A DNA stretch of 5,209 bases from an uncultured Collinsella sp. (lineage in GTDB: Bacteria; Actinomycetota; Coriobacteriia; Coriobacteriales; Coriobacteriaceae). The DNA is taken from assembly GCA_900551185.1 (NCBI GenBank), contig URVF01000119.1, positions 1-5,209 of the forward strand, read 5' to 3'. Position numbers and translations under genes: made by a program. Shown piece after piece: positions 1 through 5,209 of this stretch. Below the pieces are notes generated by a model. It did no database searches, was not told the origin of the DNA, and saw only the letters and a list, made by a program, of their open reading frames with translations. Numbering within the stretch: the stretch's first letter is position 1; every line of letters begins with the position of its first letter.

Positions 1-33
1 TCGTCGGCAGCGTCAGATGTGTATAAGAGACAG
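1..33 (+). other. Nextera (Tn5) sequencing adapter left on contig end
   Basis: Bases 15-33 are exactly the Tn5 mosaic end AGATGTGTATAAGAGACAG, and bases 1-14 are the Illumina Nextera Read 1 tail that normally precedes it. Together they make the full 33-base tagmentation oligonucleotide. This is an untrimmed library artefact, not genome sequence. Genuine DNA starts at base 34. The adapter cuts off the minus-strand gene that ends here. It also supplies a false ATG at base 17, giving a peptide that begins MCIRDS, a known adapter-derived artefact in metagenomic protein sets. Confidence 0.98.
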
Positions 34-1348
34 CAACAGCACTATCCAGATCGTTCGAAATACCGTTCAGCGAATCCAAAACGCCCGAGATGGTCTTCTT
101 GAGCTCCTTTGCCTTGGCCGAAAACGTAGAGTCGTAGTCAGTCTTGGCGCCCGAGATACCAGCCTTGGCATCCGCGATTGCCTGATCGACCTCGGCACGC
201 GACTTGTTAACTTCTGCCATGCTGTCAGAAAGGGACTTTGCTGTTGCCGTCAGGTCCTTGGCGTTATTGCGATACTCCACCGCGATTCTGCTCAGCGATG
301 TTGCCACAGACTTGAGGCTGTCCTGGAGCTTTTCGTCAGTCACCTGATCGGCAAAGCTGCGGAGCTGGTCGGCCGTGGCGTCGATATCCTTGGCGCGCGC
401 ATTGAGGGCCGCAGCGGCATCGTTGAGCTGGGACACCGTAAGGTCAACATGCTGGTTCGCGGCATCGAACGCCTTCGCGAGCTCGGCAGACACATTGTCG
501 AACGAACCCGCACTTCCATCGATCGCGGCATCGATGGCATCGTTTGCCGCCTTAAGCGCTTCTTTGGAATCATCGATGCCGCTTTTGGCATGTTCCATGA
601 GCTGCTTTGTCGACTCATCGACGGCACCGGTCTGCTTGAGCATGCCGCTCGCCGACGTCAGCGAATCGGACGTGGAGCTCAAAATGCCCGCCAGCGACGT
701 TGCGCTGGCCTGAACGTCTTGCAGGTCCTGGACCGAATCGCCGAGCGTCGAGGACAGGTTGGCGATAAAGTTGCTCACTTGATCGGTGCTCATGTAGTCG
801 AGCAGGCTGGACACGGTTTTAAGACCGATGGTCGTAATGGTCTTGGTAAAGGTCTCGTTGACTTGGCTCTGGACGGCACTCGACCCTTTCTCGGTCACGA
901 TCTGGGCAATGGCGTTGGCCTTCTGATTCTCGTAGAACTCGATATCGGCATGCTTCACGTCGGTCGAAAAGAGCGTCATCATATCGGCACTAAACGTCTT
1001 AGGGATAACGACAGCCGCATAGTATGCGCCCGATTTGACGCCCTCGATGGCCTTTTCTCGATTGTTGAGTACAACCCAATCGAAGCTCTCGTTGCCGCGC
1101 AGGGTGGCGGTCACGTTTTCGCCCACGTTAACCTCGACGGGGATCAAATCGCTCTCGTAACCCTCATCGGTGTTGACCACGGCGATCTTAAGATTGCCGG
1201 TGTTGCCGTACGGATCCCAGCTGCCGGCGATGTTAAACCACGCGTACAGACACGGTACGATAATGAGGCCCATCACGACAACCAAGCCGATCACGGAGCG
1301 AGACACGTTTTGGACATCGCGCTTAAACAGATGCAGGATGTTCTTCAT
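34..1348 (-). CDS. YhgE/Pip family membrane protein, second paralog (3'-truncated by adapter)
   Basis: The product starts MKNILHLFKRDVQ and runs 438 codons to the adapter junction without a stop. What is present is the N-terminal part of a YhgE/Pip protein (Lactococcus phage infection protein Pip; Bacillus YhgE; related in layout to YueB and EsaA). A cytoplasmic FKRD segment at residues 8-11 leads into one transmembrane helix at about 17-37. This is followed by the family signature LYAWFNIAGSWDPYGN at 34-49 and a conserved SGAYYAAVVIP at 106-116. A long alanine/serine/aspartate-rich helical region, probably coiled coil and extracytoplasmic, follows from about 160 on. The C-terminal multi-helix ABC-2-like membrane domain expected for the family is missing because the real sequence ends at base 34. 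The ATG lies immediately after the upstream gene's TAA and has an excellent Shine-Dalgarno sequence, so the start is firm. It closely resembles the upstream gene, indicating an old tandem duplication. The substrate is unknown. Confidence 0.93.
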
Positions 1349-4165
1349 TTATGCCTCACCTCCTTTGGAGTGCTTGCCAAGCGCGGTGGTATCTCCATCA
1401 TTTGTGGCTGTGCTGTCGCTGCCCTGAGATTTATGGTGCGAGCCGATATGCGGCAAGCGGCCCGTGGACTGATCGCCGCCCTTGGCACCACGCTCGCTGG
1501 CGTTGAGGCCAAACATGTGGCGGGCGGCAGGAATGGCGGCCGTGTGTTCGCGCATCTCGCGACGCAGGTCCTCATCCGAAAGCGCCGAGATGCGCATCTG
1601 GGTATTGAGGCTCGCTCGGATATATTCGATATTGATAAGCCAGCCGCAGATGGCAATAACCGAGATGATCCAAATGACGAGCAGGATGATCTTGCCGTTA
1701 TTGTCGATATCGAGAACCGTCGACAGGACAAAGAGCAGGACCTGAACGCCCACCACGGCGGCAAAACCGCCCTTGATGTAGTACGGGTAGCGATGTTCAA
1801 AGGCGACCGCATGATCGAGCAGTTCGCGACGGTACGAATCGGAATCGAGCATGACGCGCATGGCCGTGCGCAGCGAGTAGCGCTGGCGCGGCAGGTCGTT
1901 GGACTCGCAAATCATCATACCGGTCGTGGAGAGCTGTTTATCAAAGAGCAGGTTAAGGTTGAGCAGCAGCGGACGCAGCTGCAGGCCGATAAAGAGCGCC
2001 ACGATCAAGAACACGCCCAGAATGCACAGGTTAAACAGGTAGTTGAACGAATACATGCCGCCGACCGTCTCGCGCAGCAGATTGATGCCGTAGGTAAAGG
2101 GCAGCAGCGGGTGCAGCCACTGGAAGAAGCCGGGCATCATCTCGATGGGGTACATGCCCGACGAACCCGGGATCTGCACGATGACGAGAATGACGCCGAT
2201 AGCCTTGCCGATATGCTTAAACGTGGTGGACAGCGCATAGATGATATTGACGTAGGTGAACGAGATGGCGATGCCGCCCAGCACGAACAGCAACGGGTTG
2301 ACGCACTGTACGCCAATAACCAGATCACCCACCGTAACGATGATGGCCTGCAACGCGCCCAGGATCACCATGAGCAACCAGCGGCCAAAGTAGCCTTGGC
2401 GCGCCGTAAAGCTGCCAACACCTTCACGGTCGACCTCGAGCTTGTAAATGGCGATGAGCACATAGCCGCCCACCCAAAGCGCCAGATTGGTGTAGAAGGG
2501 AGCGATGCCCGAGCCAAAGCTCTTGACCGGATAGATTGACTTGGACGTCAACTCAACCGGAGACGCCATGAAATCTGCCACGTCATTGACATCGACGCCC
2601 ATCAGATCGGCCAGCTCGCCCATGGACTCGGAGGTCTGCAGCGCCGCGATGTCATTGGCGGCGGTTGCAAGCTTGTCCTGGACCTTGGCAAGCGAGGAAT
2701 CGGTCTGGGACAGCGTGGTCTTGGCCTGGCCGAGCGTAGCGCTAAGCTGCGCCAACGTGCCGCGCGCATTTGCAAGTGTAGGTGTCATACCCGAGACGAT
2801 ACCGGTCAGGTCGCCCGAAACGGCAGCAAAAGAGTCGAGCGCGCTCGAGGCCTTCGGCAGCGCGTTTTGGCCCAAGTCCGTCTGGGCTTGGCCAAGGTTG
2901 GTCGCACCGGTATGAATTGCGTTATTGATAGCGTCACTGGCACCCGAAACAGCCGCTGCGTCATTCGCCATGGCGCTCGACTGCGCGGACAGACCGTCCT
3001 TGATGCTCTGAAGCTTTTCATTCTGCTCTCGAAGCAAATCGATGGTCGATACAATGCGCGCGTCAATTTCCTCGGAACCTGTCGACGTGTCATTGGCGAG
3101 AATCTCCAAGTGCCCGATAACGGCCTTATTGTGGTCGATCGTCGCTTGAAGAGACTCGAGCGAGTTGTCGATACGGGTGGTCGTAGATGTGACCGCGCCC
3201 GTCAGCTTGCCGATGGCAGCGTTCGCAGAGGCCGACGTCTTGGTGAGCGCAAGGCTGCCTTCCGAGAGCGCCTTGGAGAGCGAGGTGATGGAGTTGCCCG
3301 CCGTGGTGCGAGCTTCGCTCAGCAGGTCGTTGCCCTGGGAGATCGCCTGCGTCAGCGACGGTGCCTGGCCTTGCAAGCCGGCAAGTGCCGCATCAGCCGA
3401 GGCGATAGCGCCACTCGTCTTATCGATGGCGGCATTCATATCGCCAATCGAATCGCGCACCTCGCCCAAGGTGTCGGACGCCTCGGACACCGAACTTGCC
3501 AGCGAGTCCTGAGTCTGGGTTGCCTTGTCCTTTAAATCGACACCGGCATCCTTGGCGATACCGGCAACAGTCTTGCCTACCGTAGAGACAAATTCCGAGT
3601 TGATCTGCTCCTCGATGGTGTTTGCACCGGTATCGGTAACCTTGGGCGCAATGGCGCTCTTCTTCTCATTGACGTAGTACGTGAGCTTGGGCTGATGGTA
3701 GTTGCCGTCGAGCATCGAAACCAGGTTATCCGAGAAGTTCTTGGGAATCACGATAGCGGCATAGTACTCGCCGCTCTCGACGCCCTCCTTGGCATCGGAC
3801 GCCGAATCGACGAAGGTCCAGCCCAGCTGATCGTTCTCCTTGAGCTGATCGACAACCTGGTCGCCCGCGTTGAGCTCGCCCACCAAGTCGTTTTGGGTGC
3901 CCCGATCGTTGTTGGCGATGGCAATCTTGATACCCTGGGTGTTTCCGTACGGATCCCAGTTGGCCACGATGTTGTACCAGGCATACAGCGAGGGAATAAC
4001 GCACACGCCAAGGGTAACCACCAAGGCGACGGGGTTCACAAGCAGTCGCTTAATGTCGCGCTTAAATATCGCAAAGGACACCTTTGCATTGGATAGTTTG
4101 CTGCCGAGACTCACGCTTGGACCATCCATCCTGTCGTTAAATCGAATCGTACTATCGACAACCAT
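1349..4165 (-). CDS. YhgE/Pip family membrane protein, first paralog (complete)
   Basis: A protein of about 938 residues with the full YhgE/Pip layout. Numbering is from the ATG at 4165. A short cytoplasmic N-terminus with FKRD leads into a transmembrane helix at about 41-64, then the signature LYAWYNIVANWDPYGN ending near 75. A long extracytoplasmic, alanine/serine/threonine-rich helical region extends to about 550. A C-terminal ABC-2-like membrane domain follows, with helices near 557-575, 595-621, 624-645, 654-672 and 709-731; its family motifs are YPIEMMPG at 672-679 and PFTYG at 689-693. Two extra helices at about 798-818 and 826-847 and a polar tail (889-938) extend it beyond the roughly 775 residues of Bacillus YhgE. 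Family members act in the envelope (phage receptor or phage-DNA entry in Pip/YueB, type VII secretion in EsaA); a specific job here cannot be read. The start is uncertain: TTG at 4198, ATG at 4165 and ATG at 4129 are all in frame and none has a convincing Shine-Dalgarno. Confidence 0.93.
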   Translation of the reverse strand: MVVDSTIRFNDRMDGPSVSLGSKLSNAKVSFAIFKRDIKRLLVNPVALVVTLGVCVIPSLYAWYNIVANWDPYGNTQGIKIAIANNDRGTQNDLVGELNAGDQVVDQLKENDQLGWTFVDSASDAKEGVESGEYYAAIVIPKNFSDNLVSMLDGNYHQPKLTYYVNEKKSAIAPKVTDTGANTIEEQINSEFVSTVGKTVAGIAKDAGVDLKDKATQTQDSLASSVSEASDTLGEVRDSIGDMNAAIDKTSGAIASADAALAGLQGQAPSLTQAISQGNDLLSEARTTAGNSITSLSKALSEGSLALTKTSASANAAIGKLTGAVTSTTTRIDNSLESLQATIDHNKAVIGHLEILANDTSTGSEEIDARIVSTIDLLREQNEKLQSIKDGLSAQSSAMANDAAAVSGASDAINNAIHTGATNLGQAQTDLGQNALPKASSALDSFAAVSGDLTGIVSGMTPTLANARGTLAQLSATLGQAKTTLSQTDSSLAKVQDKLATAANDIAALQTSESMGELADLMGVDVNDVADFMASPVELTSKSIYPVKSFGSGIAPFYTNLALWVGGYVLIAIYKLEVDREGVGSFTARQGYFGRWLLMVILGALQAIIVTVGDLVIGVQCVNPLLFVLGGIAISFTYVNIIYALSTTFKHIGKAIGVILVIVQIPGSSGMYPIEMMPGFFQWLHPLLPFTYGINLLRETVGGMYSFNYLFNLCILGVFLIVALFIGLQLRPLLLNLNLLFDKQLSTTGMMICESNDLPRQRYSLRTAMRVMLDSDSYRRELLDHAVAFEHRYPYYIKGGFAAVVGVQVLLFVLSTVLDIDNNGKIILLVIWIISVIAICGWLINIEYIRASLNTQMRISALSDEDLRREMREHTAAIPAARHMFGLNASERGAKGGDQSTGRLPHIGSHHKSQGSDSTATNDGDTTALGKHSKGGEA
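1356..1366 (-). promoter_or_regulatory. Perfect Shine-Dalgarno for the second YhgE gene
   Basis: Read on the minus strand this is AAAGGAGGTGA, fully complementary to the 16S rRNA 3' end, seven bases before the ATG at 1348. It lies inside the last codons of the upstream gene (residues KGGEA) and is followed by that gene's TAA directly abutting the ATG. The arrangement implies one transcript and translational coupling or re-initiation, with independently strong initiation of the second protein. Confidence 0.9.
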
Positions 4166-4221
4166 TGTACGTAGGCGCTTTAGCGTCTCAGAGCACAATG
4201 GTATTGAGTTTTGCGGGTAGC

Positions 4222-4227
4222 AATATA
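4222..4227 (-). promoter_or_regulatory. Candidate -10 box for the YhgE operon
   Basis: On the minus strand these bases read TATATT, one mismatch from the consensus TATAAT. The implied transcription start is near 4215, leaving a leader of about 50 bases before the ATG at 4165. The matching -35 region (about 4245-4250) reads TGTACG and is poor, so if this is the promoter it may need an activator or be under repressor control at the overlapping GTACAGT repeat. Weak evidence from motif and position only. Confidence 0.35.
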
Positions 4228-4245
4228 CTACGAAGACAAATTAAC

Positions 4246-4260
4246 GTACAGTTGTACAGT
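4246..4260. promoter_or_regulatory. Candidate operator: two GTACAGT repeats, partly palindromic
   Basis: GTACAGT occurs twice in direct orientation with an 8-base period (4246-4252 and 4254-4260). The first 12 bases also read as an inverted repeat, GTACA-GT-TGTAC. The site overlaps the -35 position of the candidate promoter of the YhgE operon. Symmetric TGTAC half-sites of this kind are common for TetR-type repressors, and such regulators often sit near YhgE/Pip genes. No regulator gene is in this window, so the binding protein is inferred and unknown. Confidence 0.35.
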
Positions 4261-4325
4261 ATCTTAAATTTCAGCAGGTCACAAAACCACAACCCGCACA
4301 AATTAGCAATTCAAATAGTCATCGG

Positions 4326-4361
4326 GGACGTTCTTAAACGACTAGTCAAACAAAAACGTCC
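4326..4361. repeat. 36-bp quasi-palindrome, interrupted by the IS110 insertion
   Basis: GGACGTT (4326-4332) is the inverted copy of AACGTCC (4355-4361), and the central GACTAGTC (4340-4347) is a perfect palindrome on the same axis (between 4343 and 4344). Including TT/AA at 4334-4335 and 4352-4353, 13 of 18 opposed positions pair. The left arm continues as GGG at 4324-4326, which predicts that the right arm was AACGTCCC before the mobile element inserted at its end. It could be a repetitive extragenic palindrome, a terminator-like hairpin or a protein-binding site; copy number elsewhere in the genome is unknown. Confidence 0.7.
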
Positions 4362-4363
4362 AT

Positions 4364-4369
4364 TACAGT
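4364..4369 (+). promoter_or_regulatory. Candidate -10 box of bridge RNA promoter
   Basis: TACAGT matches TATAAT at four of six positions, and its expected start (about 4376) falls just before the 5' hairpin of the bridge RNA candidate. No -35 hexamer resembling TTGACA sits 17 bases upstream, where the flanking host DNA lies. In IS621 the promoter is completed only when the right and left ends join in the circular intermediate, with the -35 box coming from the right end. The same arrangement would explain this half-promoter; this is inference from geometry. Confidence 0.4.
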
Positions 4370-4375
4370 CGAAAT

Positions 4376-4577
4376 TGTCAGCCCGGGACTGTCTCGGGCT
4401 ACGATTGAGGCGCGCCCAGAACGGGCCGCCGACCGGGCGCCCGCGCACGGCCGAACGTCCCTGCCCCCGAGAGGGCCTGTTGGGTGCTGCCGGCGCGGGA
4501 CGCGCCGCCCCCGACGGCTGATAGGAAAGTGCCGGGCAGGCGCCGCGGCTGGTAATGTGAGTGCCGAGGGGGAGGCC
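4376..4577 (+). ncRNA. IS110 bridge RNA candidate (target- and donor-binding loops)
   Basis: Hand folding gives three modules. First, a 5' hairpin at 4380-4400: nine pairs including one G-U, loop CTG. Second, a target-loop module: outer stem 4440-4451 with 4489-4499 (11 pairs, A4447 bulged), inner hairpin 4463-4476, and internal-loop strands 4452-4462 and 4477-4488. Third, a donor-loop module: outer stem 4504-4518 with 4563-4576 (12 pairs, broken by G4507-A4573 and a small GA/A loop), inner hairpin 4531-4549, and loop strands 4519-4530 and 4550-4562. Both loops close with CGGC/GCCG. The first loop carries AACGTCC (4454-4460), identical to the left flank at 4355-4361. The second carries GTAATG (4552-4557), complementary to the element's left end CATTAC (4361-4366). 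Order and placement match IS621-type bridge RNAs, which guide the transposase to target and donor DNA. A competing hairpin (4491-4497 with 4501-4507) is possible. The RNA ends are estimates. Confidence 0.78.
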
Positions 4578-4578
4578 A

Positions 4579-4599
4579 TCCGGTCGAACGACTACCGGA
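4579..4599 (+). promoter_or_regulatory. Hairpin overlapping transposase ribosome binding site
   Basis: TCCGGT (4579-4584) pairs with ACCGGA (4594-4599) around a nine-base loop. The 3' arm covers the start of the Shine-Dalgarno-like GGAAGGA (4597-4603) that precedes the GTG start at 4611. The structure would partly hide the ribosome binding site and so dampen transposase translation, a common strategy of insertion sequences. It may alternatively be the 3' end of the bridge RNA. Structure is seen; function is inferred. Confidence 0.45.
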
Positions 4600-4610
4600 A
4601 GGATACCACC

Positions 4611-5209
4611 GTGAAAGCGCCATCCACCAGACCCGCGGCCGTGCTCGGCCTGGACGTCGGCAAGTCATCGCACTGGGCCTGCCTGATCGACCGCGACGGG
4701 GAGGTGCTGGCCAGCGCCCCCGTCCGCAACAGGGAGACCGAGCTCGACGCGCTGTTCGCCTCCGCGCCCGCCGGCACGCTCGTCGTCGTCGACCAGTTCC
4801 GCAACATAGGGTCCCTCGCCGTGAGGCGGGCCCGCGCCGCAGGGCTCGGGGTCGCCCACCTGCCCGGGCTCGCCGCCAGCCGCGCCGCGGGCCTGTTCGC
4901 CGGCGAGGCCAAGACCGATGAGCGCGACGCCGCGGTGATCGCGCGGACCGCCCTGGGCGTGCCGGACTCCCTGTCGGGGGTCCCGGGCCGCGGCGAGGCC
5001 CTCGAGGCCGCCCGCGCCCTCTCGTCGCAGCGCGACCACGTCGTCGCCTGCGCGACCAGGGACAAGAACCGCCTGCGCGCGGTGCTGCTCGAGTCCTGCC
5101 CGGCCCTCGAGGCCGCGGTCGACCTGTCGGACCGGCGGTGGCTGGAGCTGCTCGCCGGGTTCGGCGGGGCGTGGGGGATCGCCCGCTCCGGGGCCGAGGG
5201 CCCGCGGGC
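4611..5209 (+). CDS. IS110 family transposase (DEDD recombinase), N-terminal part
   Basis: GTG start, 199 codons open to the window edge; full-length relatives are about 400 residues. The N-terminal RuvC-like DEDD domain is recognisable: LGLDVGKSSHWACLID with D15, then VVVDQFRNIGS with D61 at the place of the usual second acidic residue, then YLPGL-like AHLPGL at 82-87, and EAKTDERDAAVIA with D103 and D106. WLELLAGFG near the edge matches the start of the next family block. The C-terminal Tnp domain with the catalytic serine is outside the window. The pattern VVVDQ..IGSL..HLPGL..GEAKTD.RDA is typical of the Streptomyces-type branch of IS110, where D rather than E at the second position is normal. 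The enzyme would use the upstream bridge RNA to recombine element and target without free DNA ends. The start is supported by GGAAGGA at 4597-4603, seven bases upstream. The gene is very GC-rich compared with the YhgE genes. Confidence 0.93.
   Translation, partial: MKAPSTRPAAVLGLDVGKSSHWACLIDRDGEVLASAPVRNRETELDALFASAPAGTLVVVDQFRNIGSLAVRRARAAGLGVAHLPGLAASRAAGLFAGEAKTDERDAAVIARTALGVPDSLSGVPGRGEALEAARALSSQRDHVVACATRDKNRLRAVLLESCPALEAAVDLSDRRWLELLAGFGGAWGIARSGAEGPR

Larger units (their letters stand above)
4362..5209 (+). mobile_element. IS110-family insertion sequence, left end and partial transposase
   Basis: The element is recognised by its DEDD transposase and by a structured non-coding left end. 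The boundary is inferred from two guide matches that meet at C4361: AACGTCC on the outer side and CATTAC on the inner side. IS110 elements lack terminal inverted repeats and usually make no clear target duplication, so no classical end motif is expected, and none is seen. A core dinucleotide, CC (4360-4361) or CA (4361-4362), is probably shared by target and donor. Apart from an AT-rich first 18 bases, the element is roughly 75-80% G+C, against roughly 53-58% for the YhgE genes, suggesting recent arrival from a higher-GC donor. The right end lies beyond the window. Confidence 0.85.

Noticed and set aside
17..2539. 840-codon plus-strand open frame
   Set aside because: It begins with an ATG inside the sequencing adapter and runs antisense to both YhgE/Pip genes. 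Its product is arginine/histidine-rich with no recognisable fold, as expected for the mirror frame of GC-biased codons.
4337..4344. AACGACTA also occurs at 4587-4594, in the loop of the hairpin before the transposase; considered as the target guide
   Set aside because: It would place the boundary at about 4344, but no complementary donor-guide match supports that boundary and a plain hairpin loop does not fit a target-binding loop. The AACGTCC/GTAATG pair fits both loops and one common boundary.
4380..4400. Strong hairpin read as a rho-independent terminator
   Set aside because: No T-tract follows on the plus strand, and there is no gene ending nearby; its position fits the 5' hairpin of the bridge RNA better.
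4165..4521. 118-codon plus-strand open frame in the intergenic and left-end region
   Set aside because: It crosses the palindrome, the element boundary and the structured RNA, has no ribosome binding site and no recognisable protein features.
4528..4566. AGTGCCG repeated (4528-4534 and 4560-4566)
   Set aside because: Both copies are explained as the 3' ends of the two donor-loop strands entering stems that start with GCCG; not treated as a separate repeat.
4657..4930. D61 in place of the usual glutamate, considered as an inactivated transposase
   Set aside because: The surrounding VVVDQ...IGSL context is the normal form in the actinobacterial branch of IS110, so an acidic residue is retained and inactivation is not indicated.
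4592..5065. Minus-strand open frames opposite the transposase
   Set aside because: They are antisense to a clear IS110 transposase; long open mirror frames are expected in DNA this GC-rich.

Overview
The window looks like the end of a metagenome or draft-genome contig from a moderately high-GC Gram-positive bacterium. A gut Coriobacteriia such as a Collinsella relative would fit, judging from the tandem YhgE/Pip proteins and from an IS110 transposase of the actinobacterial type. This assignment is an inference; there is no rRNA or marker gene here.

Layout. Bases 1-33 are not biology: they are an Illumina Nextera (Tn5 tagmentation) adapter left on the contig end. Bases 34-4165 hold two tandem minus-strand genes for large YhgE/Pip-family membrane proteins. 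The upstream gene is complete (about 938 aa). The downstream one starts directly after the first gene's stop codon and is cut off by the adapter after 438 codons. They form a tightly coupled operon of diverged paralogs, probably forming cell-envelope export or surface structures; the exact substrate is unknown.

Bases 4166-4361 are the AT-richer intergenic region upstream of the operon. It holds a weak candidate promoter, a repeated GTACAGT motif that could be an operator, and a 36-bp quasi-palindrome (4326-4361).

From about 4362 to the right edge lies the left part of an IS110-family insertion sequence, in plus orientation. Its base composition jumps to roughly 75-80% G+C. The transposase (GTG at 4611) is cut off by the window edge after 199 codons. 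The non-coding left end between the boundary and the transposase (about 4376-4577) folds by hand into a 5' hairpin followed by two stem / internal-loop / hairpin modules, the architecture of an IS110 bridge RNA. The first loop contains AACGTCC, identical to the seven bases just left of the inferred element boundary (target guide). The second contains GTAATG, complementary to the first bases of the element (donor guide). The two matches meet at base 4361 and so define the boundary. The inferred target is the right arm of the palindrome, which recalls IS110 elements that insert into repetitive extragenic palindromes.

This individual bridge-RNA/recombinase system is the most interesting content of the window. 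Its class is known from IS621 and relatives, but this example with its predicted target appears readable from the sequence alone.
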